Shown piece after piece: positions 7,832 to 17,046 of a stretch of 64,000 nt of DNA. Location: positions 62,001 to 126,000 of the forward strand of contig JAFRJE010000023.1 of NCBI GenBank assembly GCA_017432425.1. Direction: 5' to 3'. The DNA is from Candidatus Saccharimonadota bacterium. GTDB taxonomy: Bacteria; Patescibacteriota; Saccharimonadia; Saccharimonadales; Saccharimonadaceae. A program made the translations under genes and the position numbers. Below the pieces are notes generated by a model. That model was given only the letters and a program-made list of their open reading frames with translations, was not told the DNA's origin and did no database searches. The stretch's first letter is position 1. Every line of letters starts with the position of its first letter.

Positions 7832-8902
7832 CTATAGGTAGCGAGATTTTTCGACGAGGAAGAGCGCGAAAAGCGAGCAGATGAAAAGGAGAGAGTAAAG
7901 CGGGAGAGAATCGAGAGTGTTTGGGTTTTCTTCGGTCTCGGAAGTTTCTTCCGTTTCGACTTCGCCGCGACCGCCGTCTTCGAGAATAATAATTTTATTT
8001 GAGAATAAGTCGCCGGCGTCCCAATAACCCTGGACTGCTTTGTCGCTCATAAACTTTTTAAAGCCGTAGCTAATAGTTTCCGAATCGTGTTCAAGGTCAT
8101 AGATATATGAGCCGGGAGCAAGATAACTTTCGATTTCTGCTTTGATTTCCGCTTCGGTCGTTTCGTCGGAAATGTCAACATTAAAAATACTTGGAGTTTC
8201 CGCGGAGGAAGTCGATTCGAACGTTCCGGCGGAGATAGTTAGATTTTTGCAGCCGAGGCTAGTCCAAAGTAAGCCGTCGTCGCTTGAGCCGAGATAAGTT
8301 CCGCCGTTAATTTCAACTTTTGTTTCTGAGGAGAGGCAAAGATCGTTTACGAGCGAGTTCGCGACGGTAACAGAGGGGTTGTTAAAAATAATTGTTGAGC
8401 TTCTTAAGTTAGCAAAAGAGCCGGTTTTATAAGTTCCGCCGTTAATCGTTAAAGTTTCATTAGCTCCTAAATCGAAAACCGTAACTGAGTCGGAGGTTTC
8501 GAGCTTTAGGTTATTAAACGTTAGATTCGATTCTTCGGAAATAATTAGCGGGTTAAAAAGATTCCTCGTCGCAAAGTTCGCGGTTATCGTTGGGGCGGAG
8601 TCATCAGTTAAATCATTAACGACTAATGTTGTATTGTTAATTAAGAGCGGTTCGGAAAAGTTGAGTTTTGTTTTTAGGTTAATCGTTAGGCTGTCGCTAG
8701 TTTTGATTTCGAAAGCCTGCGTAATGTTGATTGCTTCCGAGGAAGAAAGAGTTAGTTCGGTTCCGGAGAGTTCGCAAATTTCGGAGCCAAATTCGGCACA
8801 AATAGCCTGTGCGCTTGAGAGAACTTTGGCTTCGGCGAAAGCTGGAACGCTAAAAAAACTTAAAATAAAAAGACTTAAGAAAATCTGAACTGTTTTTCTC
8901 AT
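7832..8902 (-). CDS. Secreted, membrane-anchored Ser/Thr-rich beta-repeat surface protein
   Basis: A 356-residue protein with a signal peptide (MRKTVQIF to VPAFAEA) and a single C-terminal hydrophobic helix ending in EKSRYL. The middle is a run of short Ser/Thr/Asn-rich strands with Asn-Gly-Gly turns (TINGGTYKTG, EINGGTYLG), as in parallel beta-helix adhesins. Only two cysteines pairs or so are visible and no catalytic site is apparent. It is last in the minus-strand row cutinase, 883-residue protein, P-type ATPase, this gene. A TAAAAT box (8923-8928 region) and an AAGGAG site precede the ATG, and a small hairpin includes that ribosome site. Likely role: surface contact. The precise function is unknown. 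Confidence 0.75.
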   Translation of the reverse strand: MRKTVQIFLSLFILSFFSVPAFAEAKVLSSAQAICAEFGSEICELSGTELTLSSSEAINITQAFEIKTSDSLTINLKTKLNFSEPLLINNTTLVVNDLTDDSAPTITANFATRNLFNPLIISEESNLTFNNLKLETSDSVTVFDLGANETLTINGGTYKTGSFANLRSSTIIFNNPSVTVANSLVNDLCLSSETKVEINGGTYLGSSDDGLLWTSLGCKNLTISAGTFESTSSAETPSIFNVDISDETTEAEIKAEIESYLAPGSYIYDLEHDSETISYGFKKFMSDKAVQGYWDAGDLFSNKIIILEDGGRGEVETEETSETEENPNTLDSLPLYSLLFICSLFALFLVEKSRYL

Positions 8903-8905
8903 AAT

Positions 8906-8921
8906 AACTCCTTAGATTAGG
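8906..8921 (-). promoter_or_regulatory. Small hairpin including the ribosome site of the gene at 7832-8902
   Basis: CTCCT and AGGAG form a five-pair inverted repeat with a six-base loop. The 3' arm is the ribosome site itself. Short, so its effect on translation is uncertain, but the layout is the same as the stronger hairpin at 15922-15959. Confidence 0.4.
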
Positions 8922-8940
8922 AGATATTTTACTAGAGAGG

Positions 8941-11469
8941 TTAAGATTTCGCAAGTTTTTTATGAACCTCAACAACCAAGAGCGGAATAATAAAGGAAAT
9001 AGCTATGGTTAGAATAAGGTCAAGCGTTGGAACGCTTACGGTTCTAACGAAAATTTGGAGCGGTCCGAAAAGCGCAAGCACTTGGAGCAAAATCGCGGTG
9101 ATGAACGCAACGACAAAAAGATAGTTGCGAGTTTTTAGACGTTTAAAAATCGACTCGTAAGTTCCGCGGACGTTAAGCGCGTTCGCCCATTGTGTAACGA
9201 CGAGAGCGGTAAAGGCGAGGGTATTGGCGCCGTCATGCCCTAGTTTTCCTAAACTAATATAATAGACGGCGAGAGTAATAGCTGACATAGTTAGACTCAT
9301 AACAACCATACGAACAATCAAAGTCTTCGAGAGAATCGGGGCGTCTTTTTTCTCGGGTTTAGTCGTCATATAACGGTTTTCCGGCGGCTCAAGTCCAATC
9401 GGAACCGCCATTAGCGTATCGGTTACCATGTTAATCCAGAGGATTTGAATCGGGAAAAGAAGTTGGGCGTGAGAAATTAAGAGCGCGAAAATTGTTACGA
9501 GAACTTCGCCAGCGTTCGTCGAAAGCAGATAAATCAACATTTTTCGGATATTGGCGAGAATAACGCGTCCCTCTTTCATTGCGGAGACGATGTTCGCAAA
9601 ATTATTGTCAACAAGAACAATGTCGCCCGCATCTTGGACGATGCTAGGAGAGTTTCCCATTGCGATGCCGATATGGGCATTAGTCAGAGCGGGAACGTCA
9701 TTTACTCCGTCGCCAGTCATCGCAACAACTTCGTTTTTCTTAATAATGTTTAAAATCCTAAATTTATCTTCCGGAGTTACGCGCGCAAAAACTGAAACGT
9801 TTTTAATTTTGTCTTCTAAATCAGTCTCCGGAAGATTGCCGAGTTTCGAGCAGTCGAGAACTTCGGAAAAATCCGTACAAAGTCCGAGTTCGCGCCCAAT
9901 CGCAAAAGCGGTTTGGGCATGGTCGCCGGTTACCATTTTTACTTTAACGCCAGCGTCGGAAGCCTGTTCAATCGCAAGAATCGCTTCCTTTCTGATTGAG
10001 TCGGCGATTGCGATTAAGCCCTCAAAATTAAAGACGTCGGTTTTTTCGAGACGACCTAGCTCGTTGATTTCGCGATTGAGTTTTAAGCTAGCGAGCGCGA
10101 TAACTTTATAGCCGCGATCGGAAAAATTAGAAAGTTTTTTCTCGGCTTCTTCGCGGATGGTTCGCGGAAGTTTTGAACAATAATTCAAGACAGTTTCGGG
10201 CGCGCCCTTAATTACGATTCTTAAAGCGCCGGATTTATTTTCATAAAGATTCCCAGAAATTTTTAAATCTTGGTCGAACGCATAGGACTTTAGAGGGTTA
10301 GTTTCGGCAAGATAGCTTCCCTCGGTTTTCACGAAATTTAAAATCGCAGTATCGAGCGGGTCGTTCGCGCTAGTTTCTGGCAACGCCGACTCAGCGATTA
10401 ACCGGAAAAACTTTTCGTTATTTTTTAGAGTTTTATCGGTTTTTGGACTCCAAAAATCTTTGAGGCGAAGTTGGTTTTCGGTCAGAGTACCGGTTTTGTC
10501 GCTCGCAATAGTCGTAACGATGCCGATTGATTGAATAGCGCGAAGCTCCTTAATCAACGCGTTTTTCTTCGCGAGACGAACGGCGCCGAGGGCGAGAATA
10601 ATCGCAGTTACAATCGGAAGGTCTTCCGGAACCGCCGAAACAATCATTGCTAAAGTAAACTGAGTCGCAGCATAGAAAGAATAGCCGTCAACGATTTGGA
10701 TAATGAAAATTATAACCGCGGCGATTAAAACTATAGTCGCAATCGCAACGACGAGTTTATTGATTTTGTCTTGGATTGGAGAGGAAGTATTGCCGTTTTG
10801 GGCAAGGGAGGCGATTTTTCCGTATTCGGTTTCGTTCCCAGTCGCAGTCACTAACATTTTTGAAGCGCCAGTAATAACGAACGAGCCGGAGAAAACCATA
10901 TTTTTTTGTTCATAGACTTTTTTCTTGCCAGAAATTGCTTTCGCATCTTTCGCAATCGCGTCGGATTCGCCGGTCAACATCGATTCGTTCGTCAAGAGTC
11001 CGGACTCGAATATAATTCGACCGTCGGCAGGAATGCGATCACCCTCATGGAGAATGACGATGTCGCCAGGGACGAGTTCGGAAGCGTCAATGTCTTTTTC
11101 TTTGCCGTCGCGGAGAACGGTAATTTGTTGGACGGTCTTTTCTTTCAGGGATTTAAGGACGCGTTCGGTTGAAATGCGTTGGATATAAAAAACGCCGGCG
11201 TCGAGAATAATGTCGAGCGCGATTACAGCAACTTCAGTCCAGGATTGCTGAATGATCGACAGGACTAGTGCAAAAATCAGCATCAACATGAACAAATCTA
11301 AAAACGGTTCAAGAATTTTTTTCCAGAGCGAAGTAGTTTTTATATTAAGGACGTTTTCGCCATATTTTTTACGACGCTTTAAAACTTCTCGTTCGGAAAG
11401 CCCTCGTTCTTTATCAACCCGCTGCGAGAGCAAGGCTTCTTTGACGGATTCGTTGTAGTAAATTGTCAT
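8941..11469 (-). CDS. P-type cation-transporting ATPase (calcium-pump-like)
   Basis: An 842-residue P2-type ATPase. Visible in order: a cation-ATPase N-terminal domain (about 1-60), the actuator loop TGES (166-169), membrane helix 4 with PEDLP (281-285), the phosphorylated Asp324 in DKTGT, the ATP-domain KGAPE, the hinge TGDGVND and a C-terminal bundle of membrane helices. This order and the M4 glutamate (E282) fit SERCA/PMCA-like pumps, so Ca2+ is the most likely ion, but Mn2+ or Mg2+ cannot be excluded. The ATG at 11469 lies 56 bases inside the end of the upstream gene. I keep it because the N-terminal domain conserved in this family starts there. Confidence 0.93.
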   Translation of the reverse strand: MTIYYNESVKEALLSQRVDKERGLSEREVLKRRKKYGENVLNIKTTSLWKKILEPFLDLFMLMLIFALVLSIIQQSWTEVAVIALDIILDAGVFYIQRISTERVLKSLKEKTVQQITVLRDGKEKDIDASELVPGDIVILHEGDRIPADGRIIFESGLLTNESMLTGESDAIAKDAKAISGKKKVYEQKNMVFSGSFVITGASKMLVTATGNETEYGKIASLAQNGNTSSPIQDKINKLVVAIATIVLIAAVIIFIIQIVDGYSFYAATQFTLAMIVSAVPEDLPIVTAIILALGAVRLAKKNALIKELRAIQSIGIVTTIASDKTGTLTENQLRLKDFWSPKTDKTLKNNEKFFRLIAESALPETSANDPLDTAILNFVKTEGSYLAETNPLKSYAFDQDLKISGNLYENKSGALRIVIKGAPETVLNYCSKLPRTIREEAEKKLSNFSDRGYKVIALASLKLNREINELGRLEKTDVFNFEGLIAIADSIRKEAILAIEQASDAGVKVKMVTGDHAQTAFAIGRELGLCTDFSEVLDCSKLGNLPETDLEDKIKNVSVFARVTPEDKFRILNIIKKNEVVAMTGDGVNDVPALTNAHIGIAMGNSPSIVQDAGDIVLVDNNFANIVSAMKEGRVILANIRKMLIYLLSTNAGEVLVTIFALLISHAQLLFPIQILWINMVTDTLMAVPIGLEPPENRYMTTKPEKKDAPILSKTLIVRMVVMSLTMSAITLAVYYISLGKLGHDGANTLAFTALVVTQWANALNVRGTYESIFKRLKTRNYLFVVAFITAILLQVLALFGPLQIFVRTVSVPTLDLILTIAISFIIPLLVVEVHKKLAKS

Positions 11470-14065
11470 AAGTTAAGTATAACCGATTTTCGGGGATTAA
11501 GGAAGAGTCGGAGAAGTCGAGCGGTTCGACGGAAGATATTGTTTCGTTAAAATTAAAGCGAGAATCTGGGTCGTACTTAGCGAGATAAACTAAGCCGTCG
11601 ATTATGTCTAGCGCTGCGACGACGTCGGATTTTTCAAGACCGGAGAAGCGGGCGATAATGCCGGCGCGGGAATTGTCGAGCGGATTTTTTTCGTAATATT
11701 CTTCGAGCATCGCCGTAACGGCGGATTTTTTAACAAGACCGGCAGATTCATAAAGACGCTGGTCTTCGGAAAAGCGTTGGTAGTATTTATTTTCTTGCCA
11801 AAGCGGATTTTCTTCGGACGCGGTACAAGCCGAGCCAGAAATCCAGGGCATATTTTCCGCCCTAGTCGCGGCGGAGATTAACTGAGAAACGTCGCCAACG
11901 AGCGGAAGATTCGAAACAAGCGAACTTGAGCCTTGGACAATTTGGTTAGTAATACTGGCGTCGGCAACGCCAAAACTAGAGTTTCTTTGACCGCAGTATT
12001 TAATATATTTGCCTAAATTCGAGTCGGGATTAATTTCGACGGCACCGTTCTCGGAATAAGACTTAAAATTATTATGGTCTAAATCATAGACGGCTTTAAT
12101 GACGTCGGTCGGGGAAAGTTCTATGGTAGTTTTGTCGGTTATGAAATATGGATTACAATAAACATCTCCAACCATGCCAACGCTTTCGAGCGTCGGGCAG
12201 TCGCCAATCGAGGTTAACAAATTTGTCTCGGCGACAGCGTTGGCGGTCGGCAGAGTTTTAACAACTGAGGAAGAAAGGAGACTACTAAAGGAGTTAATCA
12301 GACCGCCAACGGTAGTTGAGGTCGCAAATGAGAGAAAACTATGGGCAAGACTGCCGAGGAAAGTGTATTCGGAAGTTATATCGAACGGACTTTTAGTTTT
12401 TCTTTCTTGGTCGGCTTCTTCGGCAATAACGGTTTCCTGTTCCCTCCTATAAACCGCGAGAGCTTTCGCGTCGGCGCCCGAACCGCCGCCAGTCTGGGCG
12501 TTGCCGCCAATATATTTATTAGCGCCGGAAGTCATTGCGTTTGAAAGGTCAGCACCGAGCCAGTCGGTCGCGGCGTCAGAAATAACGTTTTTAACAACAG
12601 AATCGAGAATTTTCGGAACGACAAAAGCGATAATTTCACCGACGGCGATTCCGAGCGCGATTTTTCCAACAACTTTGGCGACGATATGGATCGCGGCGAC
12701 GGATTGTCCGAGGACAGGGACAAAGTTCATAATTGTTGTTGCGAAATTAAGCCCCGCAACGCCCATATTTATATATGCGCAAGTTTCAAAGGCTTTCGCC
12801 GTAAAGGCGATATTTCCAGTCAAACTGCCGAGGCTTGAGCCGAGCGACTCGAAGTTAGTTGTTTTTACGCTTTCGTCAGAACTCGACATTTTGTTTCCTG
12901 TAAACAGGCTCGAAATTCCGCCAGAGTTCATTGCGGTTTTTCCGGTTTCGGGATCGGTCGCGACGAGACGGCGGTTATAGTCGTTCATTGGGCTTTCGCT
13001 ACCAAGTCCGGCTTGGGTTTTTTGGACAGCCTCGAAATAGCCGGACGCGACATTAAGATATTGAATCGACTGTTGGACAGACATAATGGTTTGGATTGTT
13101 GACAAAACTTCAACACCGACACAACCGGCGGTTGCCGCAAGTTTTGCGGCGCTAGTGATTTTTGAATTTAAAACTGCGCGGACTTCGTCGGCAGTCGTCG
13201 CAGCAGTTAGCGAATCGGAGTTGACGACGCCGTTGGTTCCGGAAGTCGTTTCGGTTCCGTCTTCGGCGGTTTCGGAATATGTTCCATAATCGGAGAGACC
13301 GCCGTCGGAGACTTTTTTCGAGGAAGCGAGTTTATTAAAGGCTTCGGTCTCGCCGGAATTAAGAACGGCGGCAGTCCAGTTCGCGTAACGACTACGGGTT
13401 ATACTGAGGCGCGCTTCGGTTAAATTGGTTAAAGTGTCATACCAGCCGGAGTTTCCGCCGCGATAGGTTTTTGAGGCGGAAGTATAGGCGGTTTTAAAGC
13501 TGGAGTTTTCGAGCGCGGACGCGACGGAAATTGGCGAACCGAGATTTTCGAGACTCGAATTCGCGGATTTAATCGCGGAGAGAATATTCGACTCGGAAGA
13601 TTTTTCTAAAACATTTTTCGAGACGACTGGCGTTAAAGTTCCAGAACTGTTTTTAAAAATTAGCGCCGTCGAGCGAGAACTGTTTAGAACGAAATCGACC
13701 GGCTTGAGCCCGTGTTCCGAGAAATTGGTACGTTGGGGCTCAGAAAGCGAGAAAAAACCGCCAGCATATTCGAGCTGATAATCGAGAATGTTATCGGCGC
13801 GAAGAGTCGAAGAAATACCGATTGTATTAAACTCCTCAATAAAACGATTAACAATCGCGAACGGCATTAAACTTTGGGAAGCAAAAATCAAACCACCGCC
13901 AATAATAAGAGAAAGGACGAGCGCAATCAACGGGGACTTTTTCTCAAGACGTTTTCCGGCGGAAACGCGGGCGGTTTTTCCGGTTACGCTGTTTTTAAAC
14001 GAAGTCTCAACTCCGGTTTCGGCGGATTTTTCAAATTCAGCAAGGGTCTTTCGCGAATTAGGCAT
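11414..14065 (-). CDS. Large membrane-associated protein of unknown function
   Basis: An 883-residue protein with a basic cytoplasmic N-terminus, a transmembrane helix at about 45-67, a long Ser/Ala/Thr-rich region, and a second hydrophobic stretch in the middle (FVPVLGQSVAAIHIV to IGEIIAFVVPKI-like) that could span the membrane two or three times. The C-terminal third is hydrophilic. I see no enzyme motif and do not recognise the family. It follows the cutinase gene by 16 bases and overlaps the P-type ATPase by 56, so it is probably in the same transcript. A TATAAT box lies ten bases before its ATG, so it may also have its own promoter. A surface or export apparatus role is possible but not supported by a motif. 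Confidence 0.75.
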   Translation of the reverse strand: MPNSRKTLAEFEKSAETGVETSFKNSVTGKTARVSAGKRLEKKSPLIALVLSLIIGGGLIFASQSLMPFAIVNRFIEEFNTIGISSTLRADNILDYQLEYAGGFFSLSEPQRTNFSEHGLKPVDFVLNSSRSTALIFKNSSGTLTPVVSKNVLEKSSESNILSAIKSANSSLENLGSPISVASALENSSFKTAYTSASKTYRGGNSGWYDTLTNLTEARLSITRSRYANWTAAVLNSGETEAFNKLASSKKVSDGGLSDYGTYSETAEDGTETTSGTNGVVNSDSLTAATTADEVRAVLNSKITSAAKLAATAGCVGVEVLSTIQTIMSVQQSIQYLNVASGYFEAVQKTQAGLGSESPMNDYNRRLVATDPETGKTAMNSGGISSLFTGNKMSSSDESVKTTNFESLGSSLGSLTGNIAFTAKAFETCAYINMGVAGLNFATTIMNFVPVLGQSVAAIHIVAKVVGKIALGIAVGEIIAFVVPKILDSVVKNVISDAATDWLGADLSNAMTSGANKYIGGNAQTGGGSGADAKALAVYRREQETVIAEEADQERKTKSPFDITSEYTFLGSLAHSFLSFATSTTVGGLINSFSSLLSSSVVKTLPTANAVAETNLLTSIGDCPTLESVGMVGDVYCNPYFITDKTTIELSPTDVIKAVYDLDHNNFKSYSENGAVEINPDSNLGKYIKYCGQRNSSFGVADASITNQIVQGSSSLVSNLPLVGDVSQLISAATRAENMPWISGSACTASEENPLWQENKYYQRFSEDQRLYESAGLVKKSAVTAMLEEYYEKNPLDNSRAGIIARFSGLEKSDVVAALDIIDGLVYLAKYDPDSRFNFNETISSVEPLDFSDSSLIPENRLYLTYDNLLQRIRQRSLALAAG

Positions 14066-14081
14066 AGATATAGATATTATA

Positions 14082-15920
14082 TCATAATCTGCCGGAATTG
14101 GGAGCTTTCAGGACGACGGAGGCGGAGGTTTCGCGAGAGTCGCCGAATGATTCTGAATAGTCTAGCGAGATTCTCGCGGACGTTCCGCGATAGCCGTCGG
14201 CGGAAAGCGGGGCGACGAGAACGATATTTTCTTGACTAAAGTCGAGGTCAGTTAATTCGATTTCGGTCGAGTCGAGAATACCGAGGATTTGGTCGTTTAA
14301 AAATAAAATATTACGCGCGCCGGTCGAGTCGAAAGAAATTTTAGCGGAGGAATCGGAAGTGATTTTATAAGTTAAATTCGAGACGGTCGATTCGGTTTTA
14401 GTTGTTCCGAGATTTAGAATATTCGATTCGGAATGGTTAAAAATATCCTCGATTAGATTCGCAAAAGTCCCAGTATCATAGCCCTCGTTATAGATCGCGC
14501 CGTCGTCGAGATAGACCTTGCCGTTAGTTCCGGAGGCTAGTTTTTTATATTCGGCTTCGTTTTCGCGGTTACCGAGAATATAAAAATTGACTGGGTCAAT
14601 TTCTTTGCTGAGTTTAATAACGTCGGCGAGAGTTTTGCCGTCATAGTCGGGATCGTGGAAGCCGGCGTCGGTCATGACGACGACGGATTTATTCGCGCCA
14701 GTTTCCCATTTTAACTTTTTCATTAAAGTATAACTCGCGGAGAGAAGTGATTCGGGCGAGTCGCCGCTACCGGTACTTGGGGTATCTAAATTGTTAATGA
14801 TTCTTTTTAGGTCGGAATAAGAGCATTCGTCGAAGCCACAAAGTTCGACCGGTTCATAATCTCTCAAGTCGCCGTAAGTATAAAGCGCGACTGAGCCGCC
14901 TGCGTCAAAAACGCGCTTGATTGCGCGAAGAGCCTCGGCGCGATATTTTTTCAAAAGTACGTCCATCGAATCCGTTACGTCGAAAAGAAAGGCGACGTTT
15001 TGTTTTTTCGATAAGCTAGGGTCGGTCGGAATCGGAGAAATCATTTTTAGGAGCGCGGTATTTGCCGCAGCTTCATAAAGTCCGCCGCCGATATAGTCCG
15101 CGTGTCCGTCATACCAGTTATTTAAATCGGTATAAACGCCACAGATAACATCGTGGTAGCGACAATAGGCGCCGACTTTACCATAAAAATCATTCGAGAC
15201 GTCGTATGGGTTATAACCGCCGAGAACCCCCTCGTAAACATGGCAATCCGGAACGAAAGCGCGGTAGCTCGAAAGATTTTCGTCGCGACAAGCTGGCGGG
15301 TTAATTCCCTTTCCCTCTGGGAGATAGAGTTTCGGATCGCCGAAAGTCGCGGCATAAAACAAATTTTTCGGGTCAATTTTTTGGAGGGTTAGAGAAACGA
15401 CTTGCGCGCCCTGGGAAAAACCGCCGAGGATAATTTTTGAATTTGGACAAGTTTTAGAAAATTCGCGAATAAAAGCAGCAGCTTCGTTCGCGCCAGCTTC
15501 GACACTTTTGCCGTAGCCATAAGAATTGCCGCCAGAAACCAGAGCGCCGAGCGCAGTATTAAAGCGGGCGGTAGAACTAACGCCGATTCCGGGAGCAGGA
15601 TAATAATAGCCGCCAAAACCACCCTCGCGCGAAAGTTCGTAGAAACTATAACTGAAATTTGAGTTTTCAAAAACTTTCGTAAATGCTTTTTCAAATTCTT
15701 GGTAGTTCGTGTCGTTTTGGCTAGCGCCGGATTCGCGCGCCCAAATAATTTTTACGTCAGTACAAGAAAAATATTTGTTGCGGACAGATTCGTCGGAAGC
15801 GGAAGCGGAATTGTTGAGCGGAAGCCCCGCGAAAGAGATAATGATGGCTGTTGTAATTTTTACAACATTATAAAATACTCCGCGCAGCTTCGGGGAAAAG
15901 AAAGATGTTCTTAGACGCAT
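14082..15920 (-). CDS. Secreted cutinase-family serine esterase fused to a von Willebrand A domain
   Basis: A 612-residue secreted protein. After an N-terminal export signal (hydrophobic at about 22-33, ASAS at 39-42) comes a cutinase domain: the opening CTDVKIIWARESGAS, the nucleophile elbow GGFSQG with Ser169, Asp257 in HDVIC and His273 in DGHADY. Order and spacing match the fungal and actinobacterial cutinase triad. From about residue 305 a vWA domain follows with a MIDAS-like D-V-T-D-S-M (314-319). The tail is beta-rich. The enzyme should cleave ester bonds of lipids; the vWA part may bind a surface partner. In a CPR cell that lives on a host, host lipid attack is a plausible but inferred role. 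A strong hairpin covers its ribosome site. Confidence 0.9.
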   Translation of the reverse strand: MRLRTSFFSPKLRGVFYNVVKITTAIIISFAGLPLNNSASASDESVRNKYFSCTDVKIIWARESGASQNDTNYQEFEKAFTKVFENSNFSYSFYELSREGGFGGYYYPAPGIGVSSTARFNTALGALVSGGNSYGYGKSVEAGANEAAAFIREFSKTCPNSKIILGGFSQGAQVVSLTLQKIDPKNLFYAATFGDPKLYLPEGKGINPPACRDENLSSYRAFVPDCHVYEGVLGGYNPYDVSNDFYGKVGAYCRYHDVICGVYTDLNNWYDGHADYIGGGLYEAAANTALLKMISPIPTDPSLSKKQNVAFLFDVTDSMDVLLKKYRAEALRAIKRVFDAGGSVALYTYGDLRDYEPVELCGFDECSYSDLKRIINNLDTPSTGSGDSPESLLSASYTLMKKLKWETGANKSVVVMTDAGFHDPDYDGKTLADVIKLSKEIDPVNFYILGNRENEAEYKKLASGTNGKVYLDDGAIYNEGYDTGTFANLIEDIFNHSESNILNLGTTKTESTVSNLTYKITSDSSAKISFDSTGARNILFLNDQILGILDSTEIELTDLDFSQENIVLVAPLSADGYRGTSARISLDYSESFGDSRETSASVVLKAPNSGRL

Positions 15921-15921
15921 A

Positions 15922-15959
15922 AACCTCCTTAATTTTCTTTAAGATAAATCAAGGAGGTT
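15922..15959 (-). promoter_or_regulatory. Hairpin that sequesters the ribosome site of the cutinase gene
   Basis: On the minus strand a 14-pair inverted repeat (arms 15946-15959 and 15922-15935, one G-U pair) closes a ten-base loop. The 3' arm holds AAGGAGG, the ribosome site, only three bases before the ATG. No U-tract follows, so it is not a typical terminator. It may keep the message untranslated until opened by coupling, temperature or a partner. Confidence 0.7.
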
Positions 15960-15992
15960 AAAAACGCAAACTTAACCGCTTAAAATTCGGGT

Positions 15993-16394
15993 CTATTTAA
16001 TGAACTTGAAACCGCCAAGAACCGGAAGGTCTTTATATTCGCCGTTAAGGACGTTAACGATTCCGATAATCGAAAGGACGAAGAAGGCTAAATTCCCAAG
16101 CCAGCTAACGGCGTTAACTAACGCGATTCCGCCCCAAGCAAGACCGGCGCCCGTAAAGATTCCATAAAGCGCGGACGGGGCAAAAATTGCGACGAGAAAA
16201 CTAACTAGAACGCCCCAGATAATTTCGAGAATAAAGAGATTTAAGCCGGCTTTAGCGTGCGCGCGGACGAATTTATTATTTTTCTTTAAGAAGAACGGAA
16301 CTAAACATAAAATTCCGAGATAGGCGAGAACCGACATAACTTTTCCGGACTCAATTTCTTTTTTCTCAAACTTAGTTTTAGCTTTCGTAGCCAT
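15993..16394 (-). CDS. Small membrane protein, DUF4870/Tic20-like
   Basis: A 133-residue protein with a charged N-terminus and three or four hydrophobic helices. The opening of the first helix (VMSVLAYLGILCLVPFF) followed by a basic loop (KKNNKFVRAHAKAGLNLF) is typical of the DUF4870/Tic20-like family. No function is established for the bacterial members. A GGTGGAG ribosome site precedes the ATG. It lies upstream of the cutinase gene on the same strand with a 72-base gap that holds the cutinase hairpin, and is divergent from the dCMP deaminase gene. Confidence 0.8.
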   Translation of the reverse strand: MATKAKTKFEKKEIESGKVMSVLAYLGILCLVPFFLKKNNKFVRAHAKAGLNLFILEIIWGVLVSFLVAIFAPSALYGIFTGAGLAWGGIALVNAVSWLGNLAFFVLSIIGIVNVLNGEYKDLPVLGGFKFIK

Positions 16395-16499
16395 TTTACT
16401 CCACCTTAGAATTAGATATTATTATATATAATGTATATTATATATGCTTTTTTTATTTTTTTAAAGGTTTTATAATTAAGGAAATTAGTAGGAGGGTTT

Positions 16500-17045
16500 A
16501 TGGGAGAAATTCCAAGTTGGGATGAATATTTTATCGGAATTGCGGCGGAAGTCGCAAAACGTTCAAAAGACCCGTCGAGTAAAAACGGGTGTGTGATTGT
16601 CGACGAAAAGCACCGCCCGGTTTCGTTCGGCTATAACGGGACAATCCAAAGTTCAGACGAGTCGAAAATGACGCTGTCCGAACGACCAATGAAATATTAT
16701 TTTTCAATCCATTCGGAAATGAACGCGGTTTTATTCGCGCGAAAAGATTTAACTGGCTGTACAATTTATAATACAATCGCAACGTGTGAGAACTGTTTAA
16801 AGTATTGTCTCCAGGCGGGGATTAAGCGATTTGTTTATAAAGAACTCCGGGTCCATTCGCACAAGACGGACGCGAAAAAGTCAATGACAAACATCGACAC
16901 GGACGAGGCGGTTATTCGCTTGCTCGCCGCCTGTCCCGACGTCGAAACCTTGAATATTTCAAACGGAAAAACCTATACAGAAGATATTTTGGCGCAATAT
17001 GAGCCAGGGACGGAAGAAAGAAACCGACTGCTGAAGTGGGTTTAG
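16500..17045 (+). CDS. dCMP deaminase family protein
   Basis: A 181-residue zinc deaminase. The start region (SKDPSSKNGCVIVD, then SFGYNG) is typical of deoxycytidylate deaminases. The zinc site is HSEMNA (His and the catalytic Glu) and, 30 residues on, TCENCLKYC, in which the usual Pro before the first Cys is Thr. It would convert dCMP to dUMP and so feed dTTP synthesis; action on CMP or other cytidines cannot be excluded. AGGAGGG precedes the ATG, and a TATAAT box lies at 16471-16476. It is convergent with ung, with only one base between them, a pairing that fits control of uracil in DNA. Confidence 0.88.
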   Translation: MGEIPSWDEYFIGIAAEVAKRSKDPSSKNGCVIVDEKHRPVSFGYNGTIQSSDESKMTLSERPMKYYFSIHSEMNAVLFARKDLTGCTIYNTIATCENCLKYCLQAGIKRFVYKELRVHSHKTDAKKSMTNIDTDEAVIRLLAACPDVETLNISNGKTYTEDILAQYEPGTEERNRLLKWV

Positions 17046-17046
17046 T

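Noticed and set aside
12501-12980. Frames on the plus strand opposite the 883-residue protein and nrdD
   Set aside because: They follow codon periodicity of the minus-strand genes and have no signal of their own.
2459-14065. Recoded TGA (as in Gracilibacteria or SR1)
   Set aside because: TGA ends the rloA-like gene (2459-2461) and the 883-residue protein (11414-11416), and no gene needs TGA read through.
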